A DNA stretch of 64,000 bases, from positions 806,001-870,000 of the forward strand of contig NZ_FNAG01000001.1 in NCBI RefSeq assembly GCF_900101825.1. Direction: 5' to 3'. This DNA comes from Aquimonas voraii. Its GTDB lineage: Bacteria; Pseudomonadota; Gammaproteobacteria; Xanthomonadales; Xanthomonadaceae. The position numbers were made by a program, and so were the translations under genes. A model generated the notes under the pieces. That model worked only from the letters and a program-made list of their open reading frames with translations. It was not told where the DNA came from and did not search any database. Of this stretch, positions 48,770-59,422 are shown one piece after another (the first letter of the stretch is position 1; every line of letters starts with the position of its first letter).

Positions 48770-50752
48770 ATGCTCCGCTCGCCCGCTCGTCTGTTGTCCA
48801 CTGTGGCCTTCGTCCTGTGTGCTTTGCCGCTGGCTCACGCCGACAGTGCCCTGGACGCCCGCCACCGCGACGCCGCCACCGCGGCCTGCATGGATTTCTA
48901 CCAGCACGCGAACGGCGGTTGGCTGGCAGCGACGCCGGTGCCGGCCGGCCAGGCCAGCATCGGCTACACCGACGAGCTCCGCGTCCTGCGTGCCGAGCAG
49001 CAGCGCGACCTGCTGAAGGGATTCGCCAATGCGCCGGCCAACGCGCTGGACGGCAGCATCGCCCGCCTGTACGCGCTCGGCATGGACACCGCGGCGATCG
49101 ACGCGCTGGGCCTCGGCCCTGCGGCCCGCTTTCTGCAGCGCATCGATGGCCTTGAGAAGCCACGCGAGCTTCCGGCCCTGCTCGGCGAACTGCACGCCTG
49201 GGGGGCACCCATCCTGTTCGCCTTCTCGGTCGCCCCCGATCTCGACCGCCCCGAGCGTCTGATCGCTTATGCGAACCAGGGCGGACTGGGGTTGCCGGAT
49301 CGCGACTACTACCTGCGCGAAGATGCGCCGGCACTGGAGTTGCGCGAGGCCTATCGGGCCTATGTCGAGCGCCTGCTTGGCCTGGCCGGCCGCGTCGATG
49401 CGGCCGCGGAATCGCAGCGGGTGCTGGCGATGGAAGCCGATCTGGCGAGCGCTTCGCTGTCGCTGGAGCAGCTGCGCGATCCCCGCAACAGCTACCGGCT
49501 GACGCGGGTGCGCGATCTCGAGCGCGCCCAGCCGGAGCTGCGTTGGCGCGATTACCTGAAGGCGCAGGGCCTGCGCAAGCTCGACGACATTTCGCTGGCC
49601 CACGCCAGCTTCTTCTCGGCATTGAACTCGCGCTTCACCACGCAGCCGCTGAGCGACTGGCAGGCCTACTTGCGTTTCCATGTACTGCATGCAGCCGCGC
49701 CCTACCTTGGGCAGCCCTTCGTCGAGGCGCATGATCGACTCTTCACCGAGACCCTGGGCGGCCAGGCGACTCCGAGCCGGGAGGCGCGGGTTCTGAACTT
49801 CCTGCAGACCAGCCTCGGCGAGGCCCTGGGCCAGCGCTACGCGCGCGCGCACTTCGACGCGCCGCGCCGTGAGGCGGTGCTGGCTCTGGCGGAAGGCCTG
49901 CGCGCGCAGCTGCGAGCGCTGGTCGAGGGGGCGACCTGGTTGCAGGCGGAAGGGCGCCAGGCGCTGCTGGCCGACATCGATCGCCTGAGCTTCGCGCTGG
50001 GCGGCCCCACTGAAACCGAGTGGGAGGGTTTCGAGCTGCAGGCGCAGAACTGGCCCGAGGCCGTGTTGGCGGTCAGTCGAGCCCGCCATCAGCGCGCGCT
50101 CGCCGCGCTGGGCGAGGCACCGCGCCGCGCTTGGCCGGTGTCGGCGTCGAGCCTGCAGGTCAGCTACCAGGCGGCGACGCACACGCTGTATGTGCCGGCT
50201 GCGGTGCTGCAGTCCCCGCTGTTCGAGCCCGCGGGCGATGTCGCACTCAATCACGGCGTCGCCGGCGTGCTGATCGCGCGCGGCCTGATGGGCGTGTTCG
50301 ATCCGGCTTCGGGCGCGCGTCGAGGCCTGTTGAGCGACGGCGACCGCGCGGCCTACGCGGAACGCTCGCGAGGCTTGGTCGGCCAGTACTCGACCTTCAC
50401 CGCCTTGGGCAACCTCAAGGTCGACGGCGCCGCCACCTGGAATGAGAACGTGCTCGACTTGGGCGCGCTGCAGCTGGCTTACACCGCCTTCCTCGCGGCC
50501 GGCGGCGAGGAAGGCGAGAGCCGCGACGGGCTGACGCCGGCGCAGCGCTTCTTCCATGCTTGGGCACGCCTCATGCGTCGCAACTACCAGGACGAGGCCC
50601 TGCGCCTCTTGCTGGTTGCCGACACCCGCGCGCCGGCGCGCTTCCGCGTCAACGGCCCGCTGCCGCATCTGCCCTCGTTCCAAGCCGCGTTCAGCTGCAA
50701 GGACGGTCAGACCCTGTATCTGCCGGAGCCGGCGCGGGCGAGGACGTTCTGA
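48770..50752 (+). CDS. M13 (neprilysin-like) metallopeptidase homologue with a lost zinc motif
   Basis: A 660-residue exported protein (signal peptide about 1-24). The M13 fold is clear: MDFYQHANGGWLAATPVPAG at the N-terminus, THTLYVPAAVLQSPLFEP before the active site, ENVLDLG (Glu559, Asp563) and RVNGPLPHLPSF near the C-terminus. The HExxH helix, normally GHEITHGFD, reads ARGLMGVFD at 503-511. His, Glu and His are replaced by Arg504, Gly505 and Gly508. It is probably not a peptidase, though it could bind peptides. The start follows a cysteine-free hydrophobic signal. A TACACT box lies about 34 bases upstream. Confidence 0.88.
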   Translation: MLRSPARLLSTVAFVLCALPLAHADSALDARHRDAATAACMDFYQHANGGWLAATPVPAGQASIGYTDELRVLRAEQQRDLLKGFANAPANALDGSIARLYALGMDTAAIDALGLGPAARFLQRIDGLEKPRELPALLGELHAWGAPILFAFSVAPDLDRPERLIAYANQGGLGLPDRDYYLREDAPALELREAYRAYVERLLGLAGRVDAAAESQRVLAMEADLASASLSLEQLRDPRNSYRLTRVRDLERAQPELRWRDYLKAQGLRKLDDISLAHASFFSALNSRFTTQPLSDWQAYLRFHVLHAAAPYLGQPFVEAHDRLFTETLGGQATPSREARVLNFLQTSLGEALGQRYARAHFDAPRREAVLALAEGLRAQLRALVEGATWLQAEGRQALLADIDRLSFALGGPTETEWEGFELQAQNWPEAVLAVSRARHQRALAALGEAPRRAWPVSASSLQVSYQAATHTLYVPAAVLQSPLFEPAGDVALNHGVAGVLIARGLMGVFDPASGARRGLLSDGDRAAYAERSRGLVGQYSTFTALGNLKVDGAATWNENVLDLGALQLAYTAFLAAGGEEGESRDGLTPAQRFFHAWARLMRRNYQDEALRLLLVADTRAPARFRVNGPLPHLPSFQAAFSCKDGQTLYLPEPARARTF

Positions 50753-50758
50753 AGAGCC

Positions 50759-50887
50759 GGGAATCGGGAGTTGGGAGTTGGGAATCGGGAATCGTCAGAA
50801 GCCTTCGCGATCCTTCCCGTCATGGTGGGCCGCTGCACGGCGATCGCCGCGCTGTCATCGATTCCCGACTCCCCATTCCCGATTCCC
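50759..50887. repeat. Heptad-array inverted-repeat element 5 (GGGAATC variant)
   Basis: The left arm at 50759-50794 holds five heptads (GGGAATC, GGGAGTT, GGGAGTT, GGGAATC, GGGAATC). The right arm at 50860-50887 is the complement of GGGAATC/GGGAATG/GGGAGTC/GGGAATC. Both arms use GGGAATC where the other elements use GGGATTC. The centre is about 65 bases. It begins 6 bases after the M13-like gene and ends 57 bases before the histidine kinase. Confidence 0.7.
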
Positions 50888-50944
50888 GGCCCCTCATGAC
50901 CACAGGCAGGGTGCCCGCTGCAGCACCCCGCCTATCATGCGCAG

Positions 50945-52093
50945 ATGCTCGCCCGCCTGAATCCGATGCAGCTGCTGCGCTTCGCAGGCCTCTTCACCTG
51001 GGGCTGCATGGGCGTCCCGCTGCTGATCGATCTGTTTCAGCAGGACATCAGCGGCAGCGATCTGATCTGGTGGCGTTTCTGCTATCTCACCTTCGGCGTC
51101 TGCTACTGGCTGCTCACGCGCTCGCCGGGGCCGCGGCCGCGCGCCCGCTGGCTGCATCTGCTGCTGCTCGCCCTGCTGACCGTCTCGGCGATTGGCATTG
51201 GCCATTTCACCGAATCCGGCCTGTCCGGCGCCTTCCTGATCGTCATCGCCGGCCTGCTGCCCTGGTTCCTGTCGCTGGGCTGGGGCCTGGTCTGGCTGGT
51301 CGGCCAGCACAGCGCCCTGATCCCCGTGTTCCTGCAGATCGACGGGTTCGACTGGATCAGCGCGCCGCTGCAGGCCGTATTGCTGTTCGGCTATTCGAGC
51401 TTCGTGTTCCTGACCAGTGTGGTGGCGCGGCGGCAGATGGACGCCCGCGAGGAGCAGCGCCGGCTGAACTCCGAGTTGCGCGCCACCCGCGCCTTGCTGG
51501 CCGAGAGTTCGCGGCTCAACGAGCGCTCGCGCATCTCGCGCGAGCTGCACGACCTGCTGGGCCACCACCTCACCGCGCTCAGCCTGAACCTTGAAGTCGC
51601 CACCCACCTGTCGGACGGCAAGGCGCGCGAGCATGTGAAGCAGGCGCAGTCGCTGGCCAAGTTGCTGCTGTCGGATGTTCGCGAGGCGGTCAGCCAGCTG
51701 CGCCAGGACGACGCCATCGACCTGCGCGAGGCCCTGTTCAGCCTGGTCGATGGCGTGCCCTCGCTGGAGGTGCGGCTGGATGTGCCGGCCGACTTCCGCA
51801 TCAGCGATCCGGGCCGCGCCCAGGTGCTGCTGCGCGCCACCCAGGAAATCATCACCAATGCCGCCCGCCATTCAGGTGCGCAGCGCCTCGACCTGCGCAT
51901 CGCCAGCGATGCCGCGGGCGTTCGCCTCGAAGCGCGCGACGATGGCCGCGGCGCCGACGCGGTCAGCGCCGGCAATGGCCTGCGCGGCATGCGCGAGCGC
52001 GTGGCCGAGTTCGACGGCACACTTGAAATCGAAACCGCACCCGGCCAGGGCTTCGCCCTGCGCCTGCACCTTCCCGTGGAGACCCCCGCATGA
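50945..52093 (+). CDS. DesK-type sensor histidine kinase
   Basis: A 382-residue membrane kinase. Four to five hydrophobic segments fill residues 10-160. A linker helix leads to the HisKA_3 dimerisation domain with the phosphoacceptor His202 in SRELHDLLGHHLT, and the C-terminal ATPase domain has ITNAARHSG, DDGRGA and GNGLRGMRER. There is no periplasmic sensor domain, so it may sense membrane state, as DesK does. It overlaps its response regulator by 4 bases (ATGA). Confidence 0.92.
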   Translation: MLARLNPMQLLRFAGLFTWGCMGVPLLIDLFQQDISGSDLIWWRFCYLTFGVCYWLLTRSPGPRPRARWLHLLLLALLTVSAIGIGHFTESGLSGAFLIVIAGLLPWFLSLGWGLVWLVGQHSALIPVFLQIDGFDWISAPLQAVLLFGYSSFVFLTSVVARRQMDAREEQRRLNSELRATRALLAESSRLNERSRISRELHDLLGHHLTALSLNLEVATHLSDGKAREHVKQAQSLAKLLLSDVREAVSQLRQDDAIDLREALFSLVDGVPSLEVRLDVPADFRISDPGRAQVLLRATQEIITNAARHSGAQRLDLRIASDAAGVRLEARDDGRGADAVSAGNGLRGMRERVAEFDGTLEIETAPGQGFALRLHLPVETPA

Positions 52094-52731
52094 TCCGCGT
52101 CTGCCTGGTCGACGACCAAACCCTGGTGCGCCAGGGCATCCGCTCGCTGCTGGAGCTGTCCGACAACATCCGGGTGGTGGCCGAGGCCAGTGACGGCAAG
52201 CAGGGGCTGGAAAAAATCGACGAGGTCAAGCCCGACGTCGTGTTGCTGGACATGCGCATGCCGGTGATGTCCGGCATCGAGACCCTGCAGCACCTTAGCG
52301 AGCGCGGCTCGATGCCGGCGACGATCATCCTCACCACCTTCGATGACGACCAGCTGGTCCTGCAGGGCATCAAGCTGGGCGCTCGCGGCTACCTGCTGAA
52401 GGACGTCTCGCTGGAGCAGCTGGTCGACGCGGTGCAGACCGTCGCCGCCGGCGGCTCGCTGGTGCAGCCGGTGGTGACGCAGCGCCTCCTCTCGGGCCTG
52501 GAGCGCATGCAGAACGACTTCACCAGCCTTGATCGACCCGACCCGCTGACCGACCGTGAGACCGAGATCCTGCGGCTCATGGCGGGTGGCTACAGCAACA
52601 AGGAAATCGCCAACTCACTGGGCGTGGCCGAAGGCACGGTGAAGAACCACGTGTCCAACATCCTCAGCAAGCTCGGTGTGCGCGACCGCACGCGTGCGGT
52701 GCTGAAGGCGTTCGAGCTCAAGCTGGTGTGA
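52090..52731 (+). CDS. LuxR/NarL-family response regulator
   Basis: A 213-residue regulator. The receiver domain (1-120) has the acidic pair Asp8/Asp9, phosphorylation site Asp54 in VLLDMRMP and Lys near residue 105. The C-terminal GerE helix-turn-helix reads LTDRETEILRLMAGGYSNKE and VKNHVSNILSKL. It is the cognate partner of the kinase just upstream. The genes it controls cannot be read here. Confidence 0.93.
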   Translation: MIRVCLVDDQTLVRQGIRSLLELSDNIRVVAEASDGKQGLEKIDEVKPDVVLLDMRMPVMSGIETLQHLSERGSMPATIILTTFDDDQLVLQGIKLGARGYLLKDVSLEQLVDAVQTVAAGGSLVQPVVTQRLLSGLERMQNDFTSLDRPDPLTDRETEILRLMAGGYSNKEIANSLGVAEGTVKNHVSNILSKLGVRDRTRAVLKAFELKLV

Positions 52732-52765
52732 GAGGGTGCGCGCGGCCGAACCTTGAGGCCTGCGC

Positions 52766-53749
52766 TCAGCCGATGTCCTTGGCCTCGCCCACGCCCGCGT
52801 TCTCGGCATGGGGGGGCTGGCGCGGGCGCCGCAGCAGGGGCTGCGCGAACACCGCCAGCAGCAGGATGGCGACACCGGCGTAGAAGCTGGCGTCCAGCTC
52901 GCGCTGTTCGTTGAACAGCAGCATCGCCAGCAGGATCGCGTAGACCGGTTCCAGGTTGATCGCCATCTGCGCTGAGAACGCGCTCATGTGACGCAGCGCG
53001 ACCAGGCTCAGCGTGAAGGGCAGCAGGGTGCAGCCCAGCGCCAGCGCCAGCAGGAAGGCGAAGTCCTTGCCGTCGGGGATCAGGCCACCCTCGGCCGGCA
53101 GCGGAAACGCCAGCAGCAGCAGCGGCGCCAGCAGGGTCAGGGTGAGCGTGCCGGCGCCCAGCTCGATGGCGGTCACGGTCAGCGGCTCGCCGTCCTCGAC
53201 GTAGCGTTTGTTGAGCGCCGAGAAGAAGGCGACGATGAACGCCGACAGCGCGCCCATGGCGATGCCCGCACGCATCTCGACAGGGACGCCGCCCACGACC
53301 AGCGCCACACCCGGCAGTACCGCGACACCCAGCGCCAGCTCGCCGCGCGAGAACGGCCTCTTGGCGATCCAGGGTTCGATGAAGGCCAGGAACACCGGCC
53401 CCAGGGCCATGCAGGTCGCGCCGACCGAGGCATTCGAAAGCTTGATCGAGCCATAGAAAGTGAGCCAGTGCAGGGCCACCAGCGCACCGATGCCGGCGTA
53501 GATCCAGATCTGTCGCGCGCGCATCCGGCGCAAGCTGCGCCAGACCGCCGGCACCAGCGCCAGCGCAGCCGTCACCAGCAGCATCCGCCACCAGACCAGC
53601 GGCAGCGCGGTCAGCGTGATCAGCTTGCCGAGGATGGCGGTAAACCCCCAGAGCATCACGCAGAAGTGGATCTGCAGCTGGGCGCGGGTTGCAGGGGTCA
53701 GGGCCACGGGAGGGGGAGATCGAGGGCCGCGGTCGCGGCGAAGCCGCAT
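52766..53749 (-). CDS. EamA/DMT-family membrane transporter
   Basis: About 327 residues with ten hydrophobic segments in two EamA halves (LQIHFCVMLWGFTAILGK at the start of the first, and FSALNKRYVEDGEPLTVTAI in the second). A C-terminal basic tail follows. Members export amino acids or nucleotides. The substrate here is unknown. No ribosome-binding site is evident before the ATG at 53749, and an in-frame GTG at 53707 (VALTPATRAQLQ) lies closer to the first membrane segment, so translation may begin there. Confidence 0.85.
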   Translation of the reverse strand: MRLRRDRGPRSPPPVALTPATRAQLQIHFCVMLWGFTAILGKLITLTALPLVWWRMLLVTAALALVPAVWRSLRRMRARQIWIYAGIGALVALHWLTFYGSIKLSNASVGATCMALGPVFLAFIEPWIAKRPFSRGELALGVAVLPGVALVVGGVPVEMRAGIAMGALSAFIVAFFSALNKRYVEDGEPLTVTAIELGAGTLTLTLLAPLLLLAFPLPAEGGLIPDGKDFAFLLALALGCTLLPFTLSLVALRHMSAFSAQMAINLEPVYAILLAMLLFNEQRELDASFYAGVAILLLAVFAQPLLRRPRQPPHAENAGVGEAKDIG

Positions 53750-53890
53750 AGGCTGGGCATGCGCTGCAGGGCGCGCAATAGGTCCAAAGACAAAGGGCGA
53801 CCGATGTCATGCACCGGCCGCCCTTTTCAGTGGATGAAGCGAGGGATCCCAGAGTTCCGAACCGCCGACGCTGGCCGCGCAAGCTGCTCC

Positions 53891-53932
53891 GAATCCCGAA
53901 TCCCGAATCCCGAATCCCGAATCCCGAATCCC
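53891..53932. repeat. Single heptad array (six GAATCCC copies)
   Basis: Six exact tandem copies of GAATCCC, the complement of GGGATTC, lie 5 bases past the stop of the VOC gene. No partner array in the opposite orientation is visible in the 141 bases on the other side, unlike the five paired elements, so this may be a half element or one that lost an arm. Confidence 0.75.
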
Positions 53933-53937
53933 AGCCC

Positions 53938-54303
53938 TCACCCCATCTTGAAAACGCAGAGCTTGTTGCCGTCGAGGTCGCGGAAGTAGCCGGCGTAGAA
54001 GCCCGGGAAGCGCTCGCCAACGGCGCCCTCATCGGTACCGCCCAGCTCCAGTGCCTTGGCGTGAAGGGCGTTCACGGTTTCGCGGCTGTCCACCGCCAGC
54101 GCGGTCATGTTGCCGTTACCCGGGGTGGCGGGCTGGCCATCGAAGGGTTTGATCACGCCCACCGAGGGGCCGCGACCGGTGCTCCAAGAGATGAAGCGCG
54201 GCCCCTGCATGCCGCGCTTGGCGCCGATGCTGCCGAGCAGAGCGTCGTAGTAGGCCGCTGCGCGGTCGAGATCGTTGGTGCCTAGGGTGACGTAGCCGAT
54301 CAT
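53938..54303 (-). CDS. VOC-family (glyoxalase/bleomycin-resistance-like) protein
   Basis: A 121-residue protein of one vicinal-oxygen-chelate fold (two beta-alpha-beta-beta-beta modules). The first strand is MIGYVTLGTNDLDRAAAYYD and the last FPGFYAGYFRDLDGNKLCVF, with Asp and Gly in the usual places. Members bind a metal or act as binding proteins. The reaction is not known here. The start at 54303 is the family start. The open frame upstream lies in a GC-rich spacer. Confidence 0.85.
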   Translation of the reverse strand: MIGYVTLGTNDLDRAAAYYDALLGSIGAKRGMQGPRFISWSTGRGPSVGVIKPFDGQPATPGNGNMTALAVDSRETVNALHAKALELGGTDEGAVGERFPGFYAGYFRDLDGNKLCVFKMG

Positions 54304-54462
54304 GGAGCACTCCGGTGGGGGCGCCGCAGCCGCGGCGCGAGGTGGGAAAGGCCGCAAGTCTGCGGTCCCGCAGCATGGTGGAAGCGCGAAGGTCAGCGGA
54401 AGCGCGGATCCGGACCCGGGCCGGGTCGATTCCGCCATCTCCGCTGACACCCTGCGAACCCG

Positions 54463-56409
<1,947 letters not shown>

Positions 56410-56617
56410 TCATGGGCCTTCAGCGCGCTCCCGGAATTCCGCAGCGAGAACCTGATGCCGCGCGGGAATCCGTGCGCCAGCCGGCACTGGACAGAGCCGC
56501 ATTCTTCACATCAGAGTCCCGCCCGGCCGCGGCGCTCTCGGGGGAGATCTGTCGCGTAGAGCTATCGCGATCGCGCGCGGCCGCGCCTCCACCCTCACTT
56601 TCGCTTCCGGGGAAACC

Positions 56618-59260
56618 ATGTCCTTGCATTCCTTGCGCCGCCTTGCCGTCGGCGCCTTGGCGCTCGCCGTCTCGTCCGCGCTCAGCGCTTCCGAAGTTCC
56701 CGAGTACCGCCTGAGTGGCCCGGCCTCTGGCCAGCCCGCGGCAATCGCCAGCGCCTATCTGGAGCGCGACTTCGCCCGCTTCCAGCTGCGCGGCAACGAG
56801 CTGGAGCATCGCGTGCGCGATGTCGTGCCAACCCGCCACAACGGTCTGACCCACGTCTACCTGCAGCAGACCGTGGGCGGGATCGACGTCGATGGCGCGA
56901 TCTCGACCGTCAATGTGATGCGCGATGGCGCGATCCTGAGCCTGGCCGATGCCTTCGTGCCGGAAGCGCCCTCGCGGATCAACCGCAGCGTCCCTCTGAT
57001 CGATGCCGGCACCGCCTATCTCGCCGTGGCGGACTACTTCAAGGTTTCGATGGCGCGAGCACCGCAGTCGCATGCGGCGCGCGGCGGCCCAAGCCAGCAC
57101 CAGGTGTTCTCCGGTGAAACCCTTTCGTCCCAGCCCGTGCCGGCCGAGCTCATCTATGTGAGTGAGGGCGATGCGCTGCGTCTCGCCTGGAACCTGACCG
57201 TCGACCGCTTCGAGTCCGACAATGTCTGGGCGGAAGTGCGCATTGATGCCGAGACCGGCGAGGTGATCGATCTCGCCAGCTATGTCGCCCATCTGGGCTC
57301 GCCGGCGGCGCCCAAGGGCGGCCCGTCCCTCGGCTACAGCGCGAGCTATCGCGTGCTGCCGATGCCTTTCGAGACGCCGCAGGATCCGGGCGCCAGCTTC
57401 CAGGTGGTCACCGATCCGCATGATCCCGAGGCCTCGCCGCGCGGCTGGCACGACACACGGGATCTGTCCGCCCTGGGATTCGAGTTCGCCGAAACCCGCG
57501 GCAACAACGTGGTGGCGCGCGCCGACCTGCTCGCGAACAACAGCGCCGACAACTTCCGCGCCCCGGCGACAGTCGACGGCACTGCGCTGGCCTTCGATTT
57601 CGCCTTCGATCCAGCGCAGCCGCCCACCAATGGGCAGAACCAGCCTGCCGTGGGCAACGTGCCGCCGGCCCTCGTGAACCTGTTCTATTGGAACAACGTG
57701 CTGCACGACGTGCTCTGGCACTACGGCTTCGACGAGCCGGCCGGCAGCTTCCAGGTCAACAACTACGGTCGCGGTGGTGCCGGTAATGATGCGGTGAACG
57801 CCGACGCGCTCGACGGGTCTGATCGCAGCCCGCCGAACACCAACAACGCCAACTTTGGCACTCCGCCGGATGGTTCGGCTCCGCGCATGCAGATGTTCCG
57901 CTGGACCGCGCCGGTGGTCGGCTCGGTCGCATTCACTGCGCCCCTCACCGCTGAGTATCAGACGAGTGCCGCCAGCTTCGGCGGAAGCCTGAGCGCGCCC
58001 TTGAGCGGCAGCTTCGCCCTCGTGGATGACGGCGGCGCCGATGGGGGCGTGTTGGGGTGCACGGCGCTGACCAACGGCGCCGAGATCAGCGGCCGGATCG
58101 CCGTGGTCAAGCGCGGCGTCTGCGAGTTCGGCGTCAAGGCGCTGAACGCCCAGAATGCCGGCGCGGTCGCCGTGCTGATGTGGAACAACCAGGGTGGCAC
58201 TGCCTTGTTCACGCCGGCGCCGGGCGCGGCGGGTGCCCAGGTCACCGTGCCGGTCTTCGCGATTTCGCAGAACAACGGCGACAGCTTGGCGCTGGAATTG
58301 GCGGGCTCGTTCGGCGAGGGCACGCTGTCCCCGGCGTTGGCGATCGGTCCGGATCGCGACAGCGATTTCGATGCCGGCATCATCGCCCACGAGTACGGCC
58401 ATGGCCTGTCCAACCGCCTGACCGGCGGACCCAGTGCGTCGACCTGCCTCAACAATGCCGAGCAGAAGGGCGAGGGCTGGTCCGATTTCGTCGGCCTGAT
58501 GGTGACCCTGCGCCCGAACGCCTGCGCAGCGCCGCGCAGCATCGGCACCTATCCCAGCTTCCAGGCCGTGGGCGGGCCGGGGATTCGGCGCTTCCCGTAC
58601 AGCCGCGACCGCGCGGTGAACCCCTTCACCTTTGCCGACACCAACAGCACGGTGCAGAGCCAGCCGCACGGAATTGGATCGGTCTGGGCGACCATGCTGT
58701 GGGACATGACCTGTGATCTGATCGACGAGCACGGCTTCGATCCCGATCTGGTCAGGGGGACGGGCGGCAACAACATCGCCATGCAGCTGGTGGTCGACGG
58801 TATGAAGGCCCAGCCCTGCCGTCCGGGCTTCGTGGATGCCCGCAACGGCATCCTCACCGCCGATGAGGCGAACAACGAGGGGGCCCACCGCTGCACCATC
58901 TGGCGCGCGTTCGCTGCGCGCGGTCTTGGCCAGTCGGCCAGCAGCGGGCTCAACGTGGATCGTTCGGATCAGGTCGAGGCATTCAACCTGCCGACCGACT
59001 GCGCCGACCATGTGGTGACCCTGCAGCTGGCAGGCGAGGGCACGGCCAGCCCGAATGCCTCGCAGGGCCTGCTGACCGGCGGCGTCGCGCGCTACACGCT
59101 GACGCCCGCCGCCGGCTATCGCTTGGAGTCGGTCGAAGGCTGCGCCGGCACGCTGTCGGGCAGTGTGTTCACCACCGGCGCGGTGACTGCCGATTGCACG
59201 GTGACGGTCAACTTCGAGGCGATCCCGATGGAGGTGTTCGCCGACGGCTTCGAGCCCTGA
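56618..59260 (+). CDS. Secreted M36 (fungalysin-like) metallopeptidase with PA domain and repeat tail
   Basis: An 880-residue exported protease. A signal peptide (about 1-24) and an FTP-like propeptide (about 25-225; TVGGIDVDGAISTVNV, WAEVRIDAETGEV) precede the catalytic domain. A PA domain (about 450-565; RIAVVKRGVCEFGVKALNAQ) is inserted before the zinc site HEYGH at 591-595, with the third ligand Glu619 in EGWSDF. The C-terminal region (about 800-868) is a small beta-rich repeat (VTLQLAGEGTASPN) with a Cys. It ends in VFADGFEP. Probably degrades extracellular protein. The gene is divergent from parE. Confidence 0.93.
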   Translation: MSLHSLRRLAVGALALAVSSALSASEVPEYRLSGPASGQPAAIASAYLERDFARFQLRGNELEHRVRDVVPTRHNGLTHVYLQQTVGGIDVDGAISTVNVMRDGAILSLADAFVPEAPSRINRSVPLIDAGTAYLAVADYFKVSMARAPQSHAARGGPSQHQVFSGETLSSQPVPAELIYVSEGDALRLAWNLTVDRFESDNVWAEVRIDAETGEVIDLASYVAHLGSPAAPKGGPSLGYSASYRVLPMPFETPQDPGASFQVVTDPHDPEASPRGWHDTRDLSALGFEFAETRGNNVVARADLLANNSADNFRAPATVDGTALAFDFAFDPAQPPTNGQNQPAVGNVPPALVNLFYWNNVLHDVLWHYGFDEPAGSFQVNNYGRGGAGNDAVNADALDGSDRSPPNTNNANFGTPPDGSAPRMQMFRWTAPVVGSVAFTAPLTAEYQTSAASFGGSLSAPLSGSFALVDDGGADGGVLGCTALTNGAEISGRIAVVKRGVCEFGVKALNAQNAGAVAVLMWNNQGGTALFTPAPGAAGAQVTVPVFAISQNNGDSLALELAGSFGEGTLSPALAIGPDRDSDFDAGIIAHEYGHGLSNRLTGGPSASTCLNNAEQKGEGWSDFVGLMVTLRPNACAAPRSIGTYPSFQAVGGPGIRRFPYSRDRAVNPFTFADTNSTVQSQPHGIGSVWATMLWDMTCDLIDEHGFDPDLVRGTGGNNIAMQLVVDGMKAQPCRPGFVDARNGILTADEANNEGAHRCTIWRAFAARGLGQSASSGLNVDRSDQVEAFNLPTDCADHVVTLQLAGEGTASPNASQGLLTGGVARYTLTPAAGYRLESVEGCAGTLSGSVFTTGAVTADCTVTVNFEAIPMEVFADGFEP

Positions 59261-59267
59261 GGCCCCA

Positions 59268-59298
59268 GCGGGAGGTCCGGCCATGCCGGGCCTCCCGC
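59268..59298 (+). terminator. Hairpin terminator after the M36 gene
   Basis: A 14-base stem (GCGGGAGGTCCGGC and its partner, with a single G-U wobble) around a three-base loop, starting 7 bases after the stop. There is no U-run after it, so it may be a strong stabilising hairpin or a Rho-assisted terminator. Confidence 0.55.
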
Positions 59299-59422
59299 CG
59301 TCAGTCGGGTCCTAGCCCAGCAAGTGGCGGCTGCCCGCTCCGGTTGCTCGGGCCAATGGCCTGTGCCCTCCGGGGGAACCGGGGTGCCCGGCCCGCGCCG
59401 GCCACTCTGTGTGCAAACGGAG

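Noticed and set aside
48770-50752. Frameshift or sequencing error destroying the HExxH motif
   Set aside because: The frame is intact on both sides and the 13-residue segment aligns with M13 without gaps, so several separate substitutions would be needed.
56420-59284. A 954-codon open frame on the minus strand across the M36 peptidase
   Set aside because: The plus strand encodes a complete signal peptide, PA domain and HEYGH peptidase. The antisense protein is low-complexity His/Gly/Ala.
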